Positions 1 through 8,231 of a stretch of 64,000 nucleotides of DNA are shown in pieces. A program made the position numbers and the translations under genes. Each line of letters opens with the position of its first letter. The stretch's first letter is position 1. Where the stretch lies: the NCBI GenBank assembly GCA_964545875.1, contig CAZJHH010000001.1, forward strand, positions 434,001 to 498,000, written 5' to 3'. The stretch is from DAIPKP01 sp964545875. Its GTDB lineage: Bacteria > Synergistota > Synergistia > Synergistales > Aminiphilaceae. The notes below the pieces were generated by a model. The model did no database searches and was not told the DNA's origin. It saw nothing but the letters and a program-made list of their open reading frames with translations.

Positions 1-370
1 GCAAACCCACATGATGTCCCGCTATGGCATAGCTTACAATGTGAGCAATATTTTGATGTATTTTCTTGTCCTCTGCGAGTTTGAAGGCCCACACGGCACC
101 GGCCTCACTGTGATTTACCGAATCATTTTCCGTTTCTATATGAGCTTCGGTATCGTACCCGGAGCTTTTGCGGATTCGGTTTTTTTGCCACCAGGGCACG
201 TATTTCCCGAGGTCATGCCATAGCCCCAGTAATTTTCCCCAATCTTCATTGCCAAAAACAGCTGCAAATTCTGCCGCTAATTTCGCCGTTCCTTCCAGAT
301 GATTTTTTAAGAGTTGCGGGCTGTCCCAACTGTCATCTTCTTTCTTGCGAACATGCGCTATATATTCCAT
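1..370 (-). CDS. cas3: CRISPR-associated Cas3, N-terminal HD nuclease domain (5' part, runs off left edge)
   Basis: The frame starts with ATG at 370 on the minus strand, behind a GGAGAG ribosome site, and stays open to the window edge, giving about 123 residues. It shows the Cas3 HD signature: LWHDLGKYVPWW (HD pair), NHSEAGAV, then AGHHVG. In Cas3 this HD domain nicks and degrades target DNA for Cascade; the helicase part, if fused, lies outside. The gene follows the WYL regulator by 31 bp on the same strand, an arrangement common in type I CRISPR-Cas loci. Whether it is a full Cas3 or a stand-alone Cas3'' cannot be seen. No repeat array lies inside the window. Confidence 0.8.
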   Translation of the reverse strand, partial: MEYIAHVRKKEDDSWDSPQLLKNHLEGTAKLAAEFAAVFGNEDWGKLLGLWHDLGKYVPWWQKNRIRKSSGYDTEAHIETENDSVNHSEAGAVWAFKLAEDKKIHQNIAHIVSYAIAGHHVGL

Positions 371-401
371 GCTTCTCTCCTCGTGTTTGTGTACGCCAGC
401 G

Positions 402-1403
402 TTAGCATTGTTTTCCCCCATGCCTTCCCCTCACTCCCTCAGCCAGCTCCGCCACCCTTTGCCGCAGTTCCGCGGGCTCCAGCACCTCCGCGTAGGGGGC
501 GCTGGCGAGTACCCATTTGGCCACCTCTTCCAAATGAGGTACTTCGGCAGAAAGAAGTATGCTGCCGTCCGGGCGTTCTTCGATTTGCTGCGATACGTGC
601 CATTCCGTTTCCGCCACTACCCGGGACATGGGAGGGTACACCTTCAGGAGCACTTTCCGGCGTTTGCCTCCCGAAAAGGCGTACCAGGCTCCTCCGGCGT
701 AGGTGGTTACGCTGTGGCCTTCGGGAACGCTCCGGGCGGCTTCGTCCGTAGGGGTTGCCTGGCCGAACCGGGAGATGCGGAAGGATCGTTCTCCCTCGGG
801 GGTGGAGGTGTGAGACCAGGCCCAGAGATACCAGGCATGCCCCACAAAGTAGACTCCCCAGGGGGAGAGCCGGTAGTATTCGGGTTTGGGATGAAGGTCG
901 TAGGGCTTGGTGTACCACGCATCTATGGTGCGTTTGCGCCCCATGGCATGGAGAATGTGGGCGAAGATTTCCGAGTTCAGGGTAGATACGGGAAGAGCCA
1001 TTACCGCACTTTGGGCAAGCTGACGGGCCTGGGATGCCAGGTTTTCCGGCAGGGCGGACTGCATTTTTTGCCACAGCGAATGGCAGTCTTTCGTAAGGTG
1101 CGGAAGAAAGTGCGCCGCCATGCCCAGCCCCGCCACCAGGGCGGTGGCTTCGCTGCCCGAGAGATCCAGGTGCATTACGAAGGTTCCGCTGTTTTCGAGG
1201 ACGTACCCCTTGTATCCCGGATCCCAGCGGATTTGTGCGTCGAATTCGTTGCGAAGATAGGCAAGGTCGCGTTCGAAGGTGCGATTGGTGGAGTAGTCGA
1301 GTTTTTCGAAAAGCCGCTCTTTCGAGAGAAAGGGGGTTGAAGCCAAAAGCTGCAGCAGTGCGTTGAGCCGAGCGAGGCGTGCCGAAGAGAGATCCCTGGG
1401 CAA
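402..1403 (-). CDS. WYL-domain transcriptional regulator of the CRISPR-Cas locus
   Basis: A 333-residue protein with an N-terminal winged helix (SKERLFEKLDYSTNRTFERD, residues ~26-45) and a C-terminal WYL-type ligand domain containing YRLSPWGVYFVGHAWYLWAW near the middle. WYL proteins bind nucleic-acid-like or other ligands and often repress type I cas operons. I place the start at the TTG at 1403 because GGGAGGTG sits about 6 bases upstream; the TTG at 1418 would lie upstream of that ribosome site. The stop is 31 bp before cas3, so the two are probably cotranscribed from the promoter near 1450. The link to CRISPR regulation is inferred from position. Confidence 0.8.
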   Translation of the reverse strand: MPRDLSSARLARLNALLQLLASTPFLSKERLFEKLDYSTNRTFERDLAYLRNEFDAQIRWDPGYKGYVLENSGTFVMHLDLSGSEATALVAGLGMAAHFLPHLTKDCHSLWQKMQSALPENLASQARQLAQSAVMALPVSTLNSEIFAHILHAMGRKRTIDAWYTKPYDLHPKPEYYRLSPWGVYFVGHAWYLWAWSHTSTPEGERSFRISRFGQATPTDEAARSVPEGHSVTTYAGGAWYAFSGGKRRKVLLKVYPPMSRVVAETEWHVSQQIEERPDGSILLSAEVPHLEEVAKWVLASAPYAEVLEPAELRQRVAELAEGVRGRHGGKQC

Positions 1404-1444
1404 TTCATCACCTCCCAATTTTTTGCCGCTTGGTTACACTTCTC

Positions 1445-1453
1445 ATTATAGCA
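1445..1453 (-). promoter_or_regulatory. Extended -10 promoter for the WYL-cas3 transcript
   Basis: Read on the minus strand this is TGCTATAAT, a perfect extended -10. The -35 is poor (CTTAAA, 17 bases upstream), as is usual with an extended -10. It lies about 40 bp ahead of the TTG start of the WYL gene. Confidence 0.5.
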
Positions 1454-1564
1454 AAGGGAGACGACAATTTAAGACGGTGAAAAGAAAATTTCGTAAAATT
1501 TTCGGGATCTTCCGTATTTTTTCTCGAAGGGATTTTTTTCAAAGCGTAAAAGGCATAGAAGAGA

Positions 1565-3394
1565 TCAGGTTTTTTCTCCCCAGCTCTTGCCCGAGAGCAC
1601 CTTGGCTTCCACGGGAACCCGAGAGAGCAGTTTCGCTCCGGCTTCTTCCATGGTTTCCTTGAGAATGGTTCTGATTTCTTCTTCCCGGTATTCCGGGCAT
1701 TCCAGCATGATTTCGTCGTGTACGCACCCTATGAGATAGTCCTCCTGGGGGGAGATGCGCTGAAAGAGCATCCCCAGGGCGAGCTTCAGCATGTCCGCTG
1801 CGGTGCCCTGGACGGGGGTGTTCAGCCTTCCCGGCAGGGTTTCCGAAGAGGAGGGGATGCGCCGGCGCCCTCCCAGGGTGCGCAGCTCTTCCGAGGGGGA
1901 GACTCTTTCCCGTTCGTGCCATGCGGCGATTCCCGGATAGGCCTGGAAGAAGCGTTTTCGAAAGTCTCGGGCCTCCTGGTCGGTCATGGGAATGCCGAAG
2001 GTTCCTTCGGCGTAGCTTTTCAGCCCCGCCGCTCCCATGGCGTAGATGAGGCCGAAATTCACCGCCTTGGCGAGCTGACGTTCTGCGGGAAGTATCTGCT
2101 CCGGGGATTTTCCCGTGAGGAGCGCCGCCGTGAGGGCGTGGAGGTCAGCTCCTTCCCGGTAGGCCCGGATCATGCGCCCGTCTCCGCTGATTTCCGCCGC
2201 CACCCGGAGTTCGATCTGGGAGTAGTCTCCCAGTACGAGCACTCTTTCCGGAGGAGCTTCGAAGCAGCTCCGAAAGCGGAGATCCCGGGGAATCTGCTGA
2301 ATGTTCGGGGCGGAGCAGGTAAAGCGCCCCGTGGGAGTCTGGATCTGGCCGTATCGGGGATGGAGGCGCCCCGTAAGGGGATGCCGGAACCGCTCCAGGC
2401 TTTTGCCGAAGGCCTGTACCGCCTTGGCGGCGTGCCGGTATTCGAGAAGAAGCCCGAGCACTTCGAATTGGGGGGCCAGTTTTTCCAGCTCTTTTCGAGA
2501 GCTGCTTTTCAGGGGAATGCCTTGCCACTGAAGCGCTTCGAGAATCTGCTTGGGGCTGTCGGGATTGATGACCCGGGAATCCTCGAAGAGGGTTTTCTGG
2601 CCCGGAGCCTTGCCCCGAGGGCCTTCGTGGAGTTTATCCAGAAGTTTCTGCCGTGTCGTTTTCTGCTCTGCTTCGAGTTCCTTTGCCAGGCGGGAGAAGC
2701 GCGCCTTGCTCAGGGCGATTCCCCGGTATTCCATGGCGGCTACTGCGGGAATGCAGTCGAACTCGATTTTGGCGATTTGGATGAGTTTTTTTTCTTTGAG
2801 TTTGGGAATGAGGGCCTCCCGAAGGGGAAGAAGCACCGCCGCATCCCGGGCGGCGTACAGAAGCTGCTGGGGAGTAAGCTGCGGTGCGCTCCAGTTGCTC
2901 AATTGCATTTCTTTGGGAAGCGATTCCCCCAGATAGCGCTGTACGAGGTTTTTGAGGCTGTGGCTTCGTTTTTCCTCCGAGGCGTCCAGAAGCTGGGCGG
3001 CGATCATGGTGTCGAAGAGAGGCCCCCGGGGAAAGATACGGTGCCGGGCGAGGAATTTAAGGTCGAACCGGGCGTTCTGAAAGATGAGAAGCCGCTCTTC
3101 CCGAAAGAAAAACTCCAGTAAATCCCACTCTTCAGGCGTGGAGAGGGCGAACAGGTCGATGAGCAGCACCGGCTGATCCTTTCCGGCTATCTGGAGGAGC
3201 CGCATGCGGTTTTTGTGGGGATCCAGGCCGGTGGTTTCCGAATCCACTCCAAGAACGACGGAGTCTTCGATAAGGGTGAGGCCGTCTTCCAGAGAGACCC
3301 GCTCGGGAATTCGCATATACATCACCTGGGGCTCCTCCTGGAGCGGAGGAGCGAAGAGGGTTTTTTGATCCGGGGATTCCCGCTTTCGTCTCAT
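1565..3394 (-). CDS. polA: Family A DNA polymerase with 3'-5' exonuclease, no 5' nuclease domain
   Basis: At 609 residues this is Klenow-like: full bacterial Pol I has about 850-930 residues because of its N-terminal 5' nuclease. Proofreading motifs are intact: D51-S-E53, N107xxxD111 and Y180xxxD184. Polymerase motif A is GDYSQIELR (D390), motif B is R439xxxK443xxxF447xxxY451, and motif C is HDE (559-561). It should fill gaps and resynthesise DNA in repair or Okazaki maturation, with flap removal by another enzyme. The pentapeptide QKTLF occurs twice, at residues 10-14 and 266-270, each resembling a sliding-clamp-binding motif. It lies alone, 161 bp upstream of the cas regulator on the same strand. 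Confidence 0.9.
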   Translation of the reverse strand: MRRKRESPDQKTLFAPPLQEEPQVMYMRIPERVSLEDGLTLIEDSVVLGVDSETTGLDPHKNRMRLLQIAGKDQPVLLIDLFALSTPEEWDLLEFFFREERLLIFQNARFDLKFLARHRIFPRGPLFDTMIAAQLLDASEEKRSHSLKNLVQRYLGESLPKEMQLSNWSAPQLTPQQLLYAARDAAVLLPLREALIPKLKEKKLIQIAKIEFDCIPAVAAMEYRGIALSKARFSRLAKELEAEQKTTRQKLLDKLHEGPRGKAPGQKTLFEDSRVINPDSPKQILEALQWQGIPLKSSSRKELEKLAPQFEVLGLLLEYRHAAKAVQAFGKSLERFRHPLTGRLHPRYGQIQTPTGRFTCSAPNIQQIPRDLRFRSCFEAPPERVLVLGDYSQIELRVAAEISGDGRMIRAYREGADLHALTAALLTGKSPEQILPAERQLAKAVNFGLIYAMGAAGLKSYAEGTFGIPMTDQEARDFRKRFFQAYPGIAAWHERERVSPSEELRTLGGRRRIPSSSETLPGRLNTPVQGTAADMLKLALGMLFQRISPQEDYLIGCVHDEIMLECPEYREEEIRTILKETMEEAGAKLLSRVPVEAKVLSGKSWGEKT

Positions 3395-3720
3395 GGCTGC
3401 GATCTCGCTTTCTTCACGTATGAATGGCGTTTCTTCTCCGTAGGCTATCGGTTCTTGCGGGGCCCGTCAAGCGCCGGCGCAGGAGCAAGGCGTTTTCCTC
3501 TTCCAGAGGAGAGTCCTGGGGTTTGACAAAGGCGCTAAAACATGCAAAAATGCCAGATGTCACGCATCACTGATGAGTGGCATGGTGCCCCTTTTCCCGC
3601 CCGGACCCCCCTCTTTTCGAAATTTTTCCATCCTGAGGGGAGAGAGACGAGAATTAAGGCCTGGGGGCTACTCAAGAGTGATCTGTGCAGGTGCGCGGAT
3701 GAAGGGAGACGTGATGTCAC
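3395..3720 (+). promoter_or_regulatory. Intergenic region with promoter and inverted repeats ahead of the ThDP enzyme
   Basis: No gene is seen here. A sigma-70-like promoter reads TTGACA at 3523-3528, a 17-base spacer and an extended -10 (TGC AAAAAT, 3543-3551). Immediately downstream, near the expected start of transcription, are TGCCA at 3551-3555 matched by TGGCA at 3578-3582, and the small palindrome CATC-ACT-GATG at 3565-3575. These could be an operator, with a leader of about 165 bases before the GTG start. The assignment rests on pattern only. Confidence 0.35.
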
Positions 3721-5430
3721 GTGAAGGCAGGGCGCATTCTTCTTGAAATGTTGCGACAGTACGAGGTGGAGACGGTTTTCGGGCTTCCCGGAGAGACCAC
3801 TCTGGAGCTTTATCGGGAGTGGAAAAACTTTCCTCATATAGAGCATGTTCTCGTTCGGGACGAGCGTAATTCGGTTTTTATGGCCGAGGCATACGCCAAG
3901 GTTTCCGGGCGTCCCGGAGTGTGCGAGGGCCCCAGCGTGGGAGCCCCCCACATGCTCCCCGGAGTTATCGAGGCTCGGGATTCCTGCGTGCCTCTTATCG
4001 TGATCACTTCGGATATTCCTCTTCACTACGGAGAGAGAAACATGCTTACCGGAAGCGATCATAAGGCTATTTTCGGCCCCTTCGTAAAAGAGAGCCTCGA
4101 AGTCCGCCGGGCCAGGGATATTCCCTTTCTTATCCGCCGGGCTTTCCGGCTTGCCACCACGGGACGTCCCGGACCGGTGCATCTGCGTTTTCCCATGAAC
4201 GTCTTCCGGGAGGATGTGGAGGTTTCCGATCTCTATGCCCAGAAGGCCTTTGCCACCTATCCGGGACAGCGCTTTCAGGCGGAGGACGAGGATATTCGGC
4301 AGGCCCTGAAGGAGCTTCGGGGAAAAAGCCGGGGGGTGCTTTTCTGCGGTCAGGGAGTGCATCTTTCGGGAGCCTACGAAGAAGTGCGGAGCCTGGCGGA
4401 ACTTTTGGGCTACGGCGTGGGTACCACCATCGGGGGCAAGGGAAGCCTGGAGGAGACGCATCCCCTTTCTCTGGGGTGCATCGGAGCCCGGGGGGGCACC
4501 AGTTTTTCCAACAAGGTGGTGGCGGAGGCCGAGGCCCTTCTCTTTTTGGGGTGCAGTACCGATTCCGCAGGAACCGACGGATGGAAAAAGCCCCCTCTCG
4601 CTACGGAGCAGTGTATTGTCCAGATCGATGCCGCGGAGGCCGAGCTGGGCAACAACTACCCCCAGGCGGTAACTCTCTTCGGAGATCTCAAGGCGACGCT
4701 GAAGCGCATGCTGGAGATTCTTCGGGAGGAGGGCTTTCAGAAGGATGCGAGCTGGGCCGACCAGATTCGGCACAAACGGGAGGAGTATGCGGCTCTCTGT
4801 GCCAAACGGCGGGAGTCTTTCGAGTCTACGGTGCACCCCGTGAAAATCGTGAAGGCTCTCCAGGAGACGGCACCGCAAGATGCCCTCTACGTGGCGGATC
4901 CCGGCATCAGCGCGGTTTATCCCGCGGCGTTTCTCAAGCTTGTCTCGGCGGGACGATCTTTTATATCCAACTTTTCCCAGGGAGCCCTGGGATATGCCAC
5001 CGCCGCTTCCATGGGGGCCTGGAAGGCCGGAGGCGGGCGCAAGGTGGTGAACCTTACCGGTGACGGAAGCCTGGGTTTTTGTGCGGGAGAGCTTGAAACC
5101 ATGGCCCGGAACGGGGCGGACATCATGGTGGTGCTCTTTCATAACCGATGCTTCGGATGGATTCGGGGAACCGATGCCTACGAAGGAGAAAGCTCCTTCT
5201 TCGCCACGGATTTTTCCGAAACCGATTATTGTACCGTGGCTCGGGGCTTTGGTTTTACCTCCTTCCTCGTAAAAGAGGGAGAGGATCCCCGAAAAGTCCT
5301 GGAGCAGGCTTTTGCCCTCAAAGGGCCGGTGTTCGTGGAAATCGAAAGCCTGCCGGAAGATAAATGTTTCCCCCCCGTGCCGGGCTGGACCGAGGCCGCC
5401 CGGAAAAAGGGCATGGAGAACTGTTACTGA
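3721..5430 (+). CDS. Thiamine-diphosphate-dependent enzyme, acetolactate synthase-like
   Basis: A 569-residue protein with the three-domain fold of the acetolactate synthase/benzoylformate decarboxylase superfamily. The N-terminal domain has GLPGETTLELY and VRDERNSVFMAEAYAKVSG, holding the catalytic Glu that activates ThDP. The C-terminal domain has the ThDP/Mg motif GDGSLGF...N with the Asn in FHNRCFGW. Substrate cannot be read: no regulatory subunit or other valine/isoleucine genes are nearby, so a decarboxylase or carboligase of 2-oxo acids is as likely as true acetolactate synthase. The GTG start is forced by an in-frame stop at 3712. The gene is monocistronic, ended by a very strong hairpin. 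Confidence 0.75.
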   Translation: MKAGRILLEMLRQYEVETVFGLPGETTLELYREWKNFPHIEHVLVRDERNSVFMAEAYAKVSGRPGVCEGPSVGAPHMLPGVIEARDSCVPLIVITSDIPLHYGERNMLTGSDHKAIFGPFVKESLEVRRARDIPFLIRRAFRLATTGRPGPVHLRFPMNVFREDVEVSDLYAQKAFATYPGQRFQAEDEDIRQALKELRGKSRGVLFCGQGVHLSGAYEEVRSLAELLGYGVGTTIGGKGSLEETHPLSLGCIGARGGTSFSNKVVAEAEALLFLGCSTDSAGTDGWKKPPLATEQCIVQIDAAEAELGNNYPQAVTLFGDLKATLKRMLEILREEGFQKDASWADQIRHKREEYAALCAKRRESFESTVHPVKIVKALQETAPQDALYVADPGISAVYPAAFLKLVSAGRSFISNFSQGALGYATAASMGAWKAGGGRKVVNLTGDGSLGFCAGELETMARNGADIMVVLFHNRCFGWIRGTDAYEGESSFFATDFSETDYCTVARGFGFTSFLVKEGEDPRKVLEQAFALKGPVFVEIESLPEDKCFPPVPGWTEAARKKGMENCY

Positions 5431-5500
5431 TAATCTCCCTTTTTGCTACATCCCTCTTCTCATGCCCGCCATAACGGGTGTGAGAAGGAAAACCACACCA

Positions 5501-5549
5501 CACATGTTTGCGGCCCCGGCGGTATCTTCGCCGGGGCCGCAAACATGTG
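5501..5549 (+). terminator. Terminator with perfect 21-bp GC-rich stem
   Basis: The arms 5501-5521 and 5529-5549 pair perfectly over 21 bp around the 7-base loop GTATCTT. A T-rich stretch (TATTTTT) follows at about 5556. It separates the ThDP gene from the glutaredoxin promoter. Confidence 0.8.
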
Positions 5550-5587
5550 GCTCCGTATTTTTCGAAGAAATCCGTAAAACTACCCAC

Positions 5588-5616
5588 TTGAAATATATAC
5601 CTAGTAGGGGTATATT
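5588..5616 (+). promoter_or_regulatory. Sigma-70 promoter overlapped by a CsoR/CstR-like inverted repeat
   Basis: TTGAAA (5588-5593), a 17-base spacer and TATATT (5611-5616) form a near-consensus promoter for the glutaredoxin gene. The spacer holds an exact 7-bp inverted repeat, ATATACC and GGTATAT, separated by 7 bases including TAGTAGG. This resembles the TACC...GGTA operators bound by CsoR/RcnR/CstR-family sensors of copper or persulfide. A repressor bound here would block polymerase. No such regulator gene lies in the window. Confidence 0.6.
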
Positions 5617-5703
5617 CTGTTGCATGAAGAGGGAGGAGTTTTTCTTGAAAAGGGTTTTTTTCAAGGCAAGCTTCCAAGGAATAGAAGGAAAGGAGTGTTT
5701 TGT

Positions 5704-5949
5704 ATGAGCGTACGTGTTTTCAGCACCAAGACATGTCCCTGGTGTGACAAGGTGAAGGAATATCTTGACGGCCTCGGGGTGGCGTACGAAGCCATCGACG
5801 TGGGAGCGAATCGCGAGATGGCTATGGAGATGGTGAACCGCACGGGACAGCGGGGGGTTCCGGTGATCGAAATCGGAGATTCCTTCGTGGTGGGCTTCGA
5901 CAAGCCCCGGCTGGACGAAGCGCTGAAGGCGGCGGGGGTAGTTTCGTAG
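5704..5949 (+). CDS. Glutaredoxin-like protein (CPWC)
   Basis: An 81-residue single-domain thioredoxin-fold protein. The active site is TCPWCDKVKEYL near the N-terminus, followed by the cis-proline motif GVPVIEIGD and the C-terminal GFDKPRLDEAL typical of NrdH/YruB-type glutaredoxins. It would reduce disulfides or carry persulfides in the cytoplasm, taking electrons from a thioredoxin reductase-like partner. ATG at 5704 follows AAGGAG by 9 bases. It is transcribed alone from the promoter at 5588, whose operator suggests control by metal or sulfane sulfur rather than constitutive ribonucleotide-reductase service; that part is inference. Confidence 0.88.
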   Translation: MSVRVFSTKTCPWCDKVKEYLDGLGVAYEAIDVGANREMAMEMVNRTGQRGVPVIEIGDSFVVGFDKPRLDEALKAAGVVS

Positions 5950-6122
5950 GCGGAAGCGTTTGAAGATCTGGAGGATTTCGAGAGGTTTTGCCGTGTTGTT
6001 ACTCCGAAGTCACGGGTTTGTTACTCCCAGAGGGTAGAGTATGTGGCGTTCCGGCCCGAAAGCCCCTCCTCCGAACAGAGCCAAACGCACGGCTGGTTCC
6101 CTGAGATGCAACCTCCTACCGA

Positions 6123-6184
6123 AAGGCACACACTCCGCAAGGGGCACTTCTTTTGTGAAGTGCCCCTTGCGGAGTGTGTGCCTT
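6123..6184 (+). repeat. Perfect 28-bp inverted repeat with 6-base loop
   Basis: Arms 6123-6150 and 6157-6184 are exactly complementary over 28 bp, with loop TTTTGT. No T-tract follows on the plus strand, so it is not a standard terminator for the glutaredoxin gene, although it lies 174 bp beyond it. It could be a bidirectional terminator, a processing signal or part of a structured RNA. Confidence 0.7.
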
Positions 6185-6344
6185 CGATGTCACCGGTTTC
6201 GGCAAGGAGTATTCTGCATTTCTTTCGGGGGTTCCTCAGTTTCTCTGGGTGAGATTTTCCTGCCTCTTCATGCTGTTGTGGGCTGTCGCCTTGCCGAAGA
6301 AGCTCGATCCTCGGTTTTTTCCAGCAGTTCCAAGGCTGGAGCGT

Positions 6345-6375
6345 TTGGACAGCGGAAAGGTTCCTGTGATACAAT
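6345..6375 (+). promoter_or_regulatory. Promoter of the liv operon
   Basis: TTGGAC at 6345-6350 and an extended -10 TGA-TACAAT (hexamer 6370-6375). The spacing of 19 is long, so the extended -10 probably dominates. Expected transcription start is near 6382, leaving a leader of about 88 bases before livH. Confidence 0.45.
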
Positions 6376-6469
6376 GTATTCCGTTCCGTGGAAAGAATAT
6401 GCCCAATATTCATTCAGGTGGCGGCATTTTTCTTCGGGGCATATTTTGGCTCTCTCTGGAGGTTGAGAT

Positions 6470-7333
6470 ATGCAGCTTTTCATCGAGCAACTCCTGAATG
6501 GAGCGGCCATGGGGGCCATCTACGCCCTGATCACGTTGGGGCTGGCTTTGGTGTACGGTGTGCTGCGCATACTGCACGTGGCCCATGCAGGGGTGTACAC
6601 CGCCGGGGCCTATGCGGGGCTGTACGTTTATTCCCTTACGAACAGTCTTCTCCTGGCCGTGGCGGGGGCCGTGGTCTTATGCAGCCTTTTGGGCGTGGCC
6701 ATCGAGCGTTTTGTCTATACTCCCCTTCTCAAGTTTCCCCCCTTTGTTCCTCTCATTGGAAGTATCGCCGTTTTTCTGGCCCTTGAAGAGGTTTTTCGTC
6801 TCGTGGGAGGCCCCTACATCCACGCCTTTCCCGCGGAACTTCCTTTTTCGGGGATCACTCTCCGGGGAGTGGTGATTTCTCCGGCAATTATCTCTATTTA
6901 TGTGGTGAGCGGAGCGGTGCTCCTCTTTCTTTGGTTTGTGGTGACCAAGACGGAGTTCGGCCTCGCCATGCGCGCGACCTCCCAGGACCGGGACGTAGCG
7001 GGAGCCATGGGAATGAACAGCTCCTTCGTCATCAGCATGACCTTCGTTCTCGGCTCCGCCGTGGCGGCAGTGGCGGGAATTCTTGTGGGTATCTACTTCA
7101 ATCAGGTTTATCCTACCATGGGGGCGGTGCCGGCCTACAAGTGTCTTGCCCTGATCGTGGTGGGAGGGCTCGGTTCCCTTCCCGGGGCGGTTCTCGCCTC
7201 TCTGCTTCTCGGAGTGGGAGAGACCCTGCTCATCGGTTACGCGAATATTCCCCTTCCGAGGGATTCCCTGGCGTTTATCGCCATGATTGCGGTGCTGCTC
7301 TGGAGGCCCGGGGGCCTTCTGGGTAACAGGTAG
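6470..7333 (+). CDS. livH: Branched-chain amino-acid ABC transporter permease LivH
   Basis: A 287-residue membrane protein with about eight hydrophobic segments and the LivH landmarks GAIYALITLGLALVYGV near the start, EFGLAMRATSQDRDVAGAMG in the large cytoplasmic loop (the site that couples to the ATPases) and GGLGSLPGAVLASLLLGV near the end. With LivM it forms the membrane channel for Leu/Ile/Val or related amino acids. ATG follows GGAGGTTGAG. It is the first gene of livH-M-G-F, a set fitting an organism that lives on amino acids. Confidence 0.93.
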   Translation: MQLFIEQLLNGAAMGAIYALITLGLALVYGVLRILHVAHAGVYTAGAYAGLYVYSLTNSLLLAVAGAVVLCSLLGVAIERFVYTPLLKFPPFVPLIGSIAVFLALEEVFRLVGGPYIHAFPAELPFSGITLRGVVISPAIISIYVVSGAVLLFLWFVVTKTEFGLAMRATSQDRDVAGAMGMNSSFVISMTFVLGSAVAAVAGILVGIYFNQVYPTMGAVPAYKCLALIVVGGLGSLPGAVLASLLLGVGETLLIGYANIPLPRDSLAFIAMIAVLLWRPGGLLGNR

Positions 7334-7346
7334 AGGAGGAACTGGA

Positions 7347-8231
7347 TTGAGCGACTACGTCATTACAATTTTGAGCTTCATTGCCATCCAGGCCATTGTG
7401 GCGTGCGGCCTTAACGTTATCGTGGGCTATGCGGGGCAGATTTCCCTGGGACATGCGGCCTTTTTCGGTATCGGGGCCTACGCTTCGGCCCTTCTGACTA
7501 CAAAGGGGGGGCTTTCTTTCTGGGCGGCCCTTCCTCTGGTGGTCCTTCTTACCGGGGCTGTGGGTTTTGTACTCGGTATGCCGAGTTTGCGGCTGCGAGA
7601 GGATTTTCTGGCAGTTACCACCATCGGCATCAACTTTATCGTGGAATCCCTTTTCCTGTACGTTCCCTTCTTTGGAGGGGCTCTGGGAATCGGAGGAATT
7701 CCGAGCATTTACTTCTTCGGTACCCGCCTTCGGGGAGTGAATTTTTTGTATCTCTGTCTTTTTTTTCTTGTTCTTACCCTGCTGCTTTCCAGGCGTTTTA
7801 CCAAGAGTTGGGCGGGATTGGCGTGTTTTGCCCTCCGAGAGGAGGAGATCGCGGCTTCCAGCATGGGGGTTTCTCCCATGCGTTTCAAGCTGCTGGCCTT
7901 TGTCATGGGTACCGCCATGGCGGGATTGGGGGGAGCGCTCTACGCACACCAGATGCGTTTTATCAGTGCCACGGATTTCGGTTTTCCCCTTTCGGTGATG
8001 ATGATGTCCATGGTGGTACTGGGAGGCATAGGCACTCTCTGGGGGCCTGTGCTGGGAGCTTTGATCCTGGGAATGCTTCCGGAAATTTTCCGGCCCCTGG
8101 TGGATTATAGAATGCTTCTCAACGCGGGCATTCTGCTGCTGATGATTCGCTTTCAGCCCCGGGGGCTTCTCGGAGAGGGGAGTTTTCTGGGGCGTATCTT
8201 TTCCCTAAGGAGGGAAACCACTCATGGATGA
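7347..8231 (+). CDS. livM: Branched-chain amino-acid ABC transporter permease LivM
   Basis: A 294-residue permease with the LivM hallmark GYAGQISLGHAAFFGIGAYA in the first 60 residues, the coupling-loop segment CFALREEEIAASSMGV and the C-terminal GGIGTLWGPVLGALILGMLP. It pairs with LivH. I choose the TTG at 7347 because GAGGAGGA lies directly upstream (7333-7340) and the family starts just before the first membrane segment. The end overlaps livG by 8 bp, implying translational coupling. Confidence 0.93.
   Translation: MSDYVITILSFIAIQAIVACGLNVIVGYAGQISLGHAAFFGIGAYASALLTTKGGLSFWAALPLVVLLTGAVGFVLGMPSLRLREDFLAVTTIGINFIVESLFLYVPFFGGALGIGGIPSIYFFGTRLRGVNFLYLCLFFLVLTLLLSRRFTKSWAGLACFALREEEIAASSMGVSPMRFKLLAFVMGTAMAGLGGALYAHQMRFISATDFGFPLSVMMMSMVVLGGIGTLWGPVLGALILGMLPEIFRPLVDYRMLLNAGILLLMIRFQPRGLLGEGSFLGRIFSLRRETTHG

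Larger units (their letters stand above)
5950..6469 (+). other. 520-base non-coding region with a long perfect hairpin
   Basis: No convincing gene on either strand. It contains the 28-bp hairpin at 6123-6184 and the liv promoter at 6345-6375. The rest, 5950-6120 and 6185-6340, matches no tRNA, SRP RNA, 6S or tmRNA feature that I recognise. Confidence 0.5.

Noticed and set aside
1..1564. A CRISPR repeat array near cas3
   Set aside because: No direct repeats of 25-37 bases with spacers are present inside the window; any array lies outside.
3535..5142. A 535-codon minus-strand frame opposite the ThDP enzyme
   Set aside because: Antisense of a clear ThDP-enzyme gene; no recognisable product.
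5950..6469. A possible tRNA, SRP RNA, tmRNA or 6S RNA
   Set aside because: No cloverleaf, no conserved SRP loop, no tmRNA end and no clear 6S closing stem could be found; only the 28-bp hairpin is solid.
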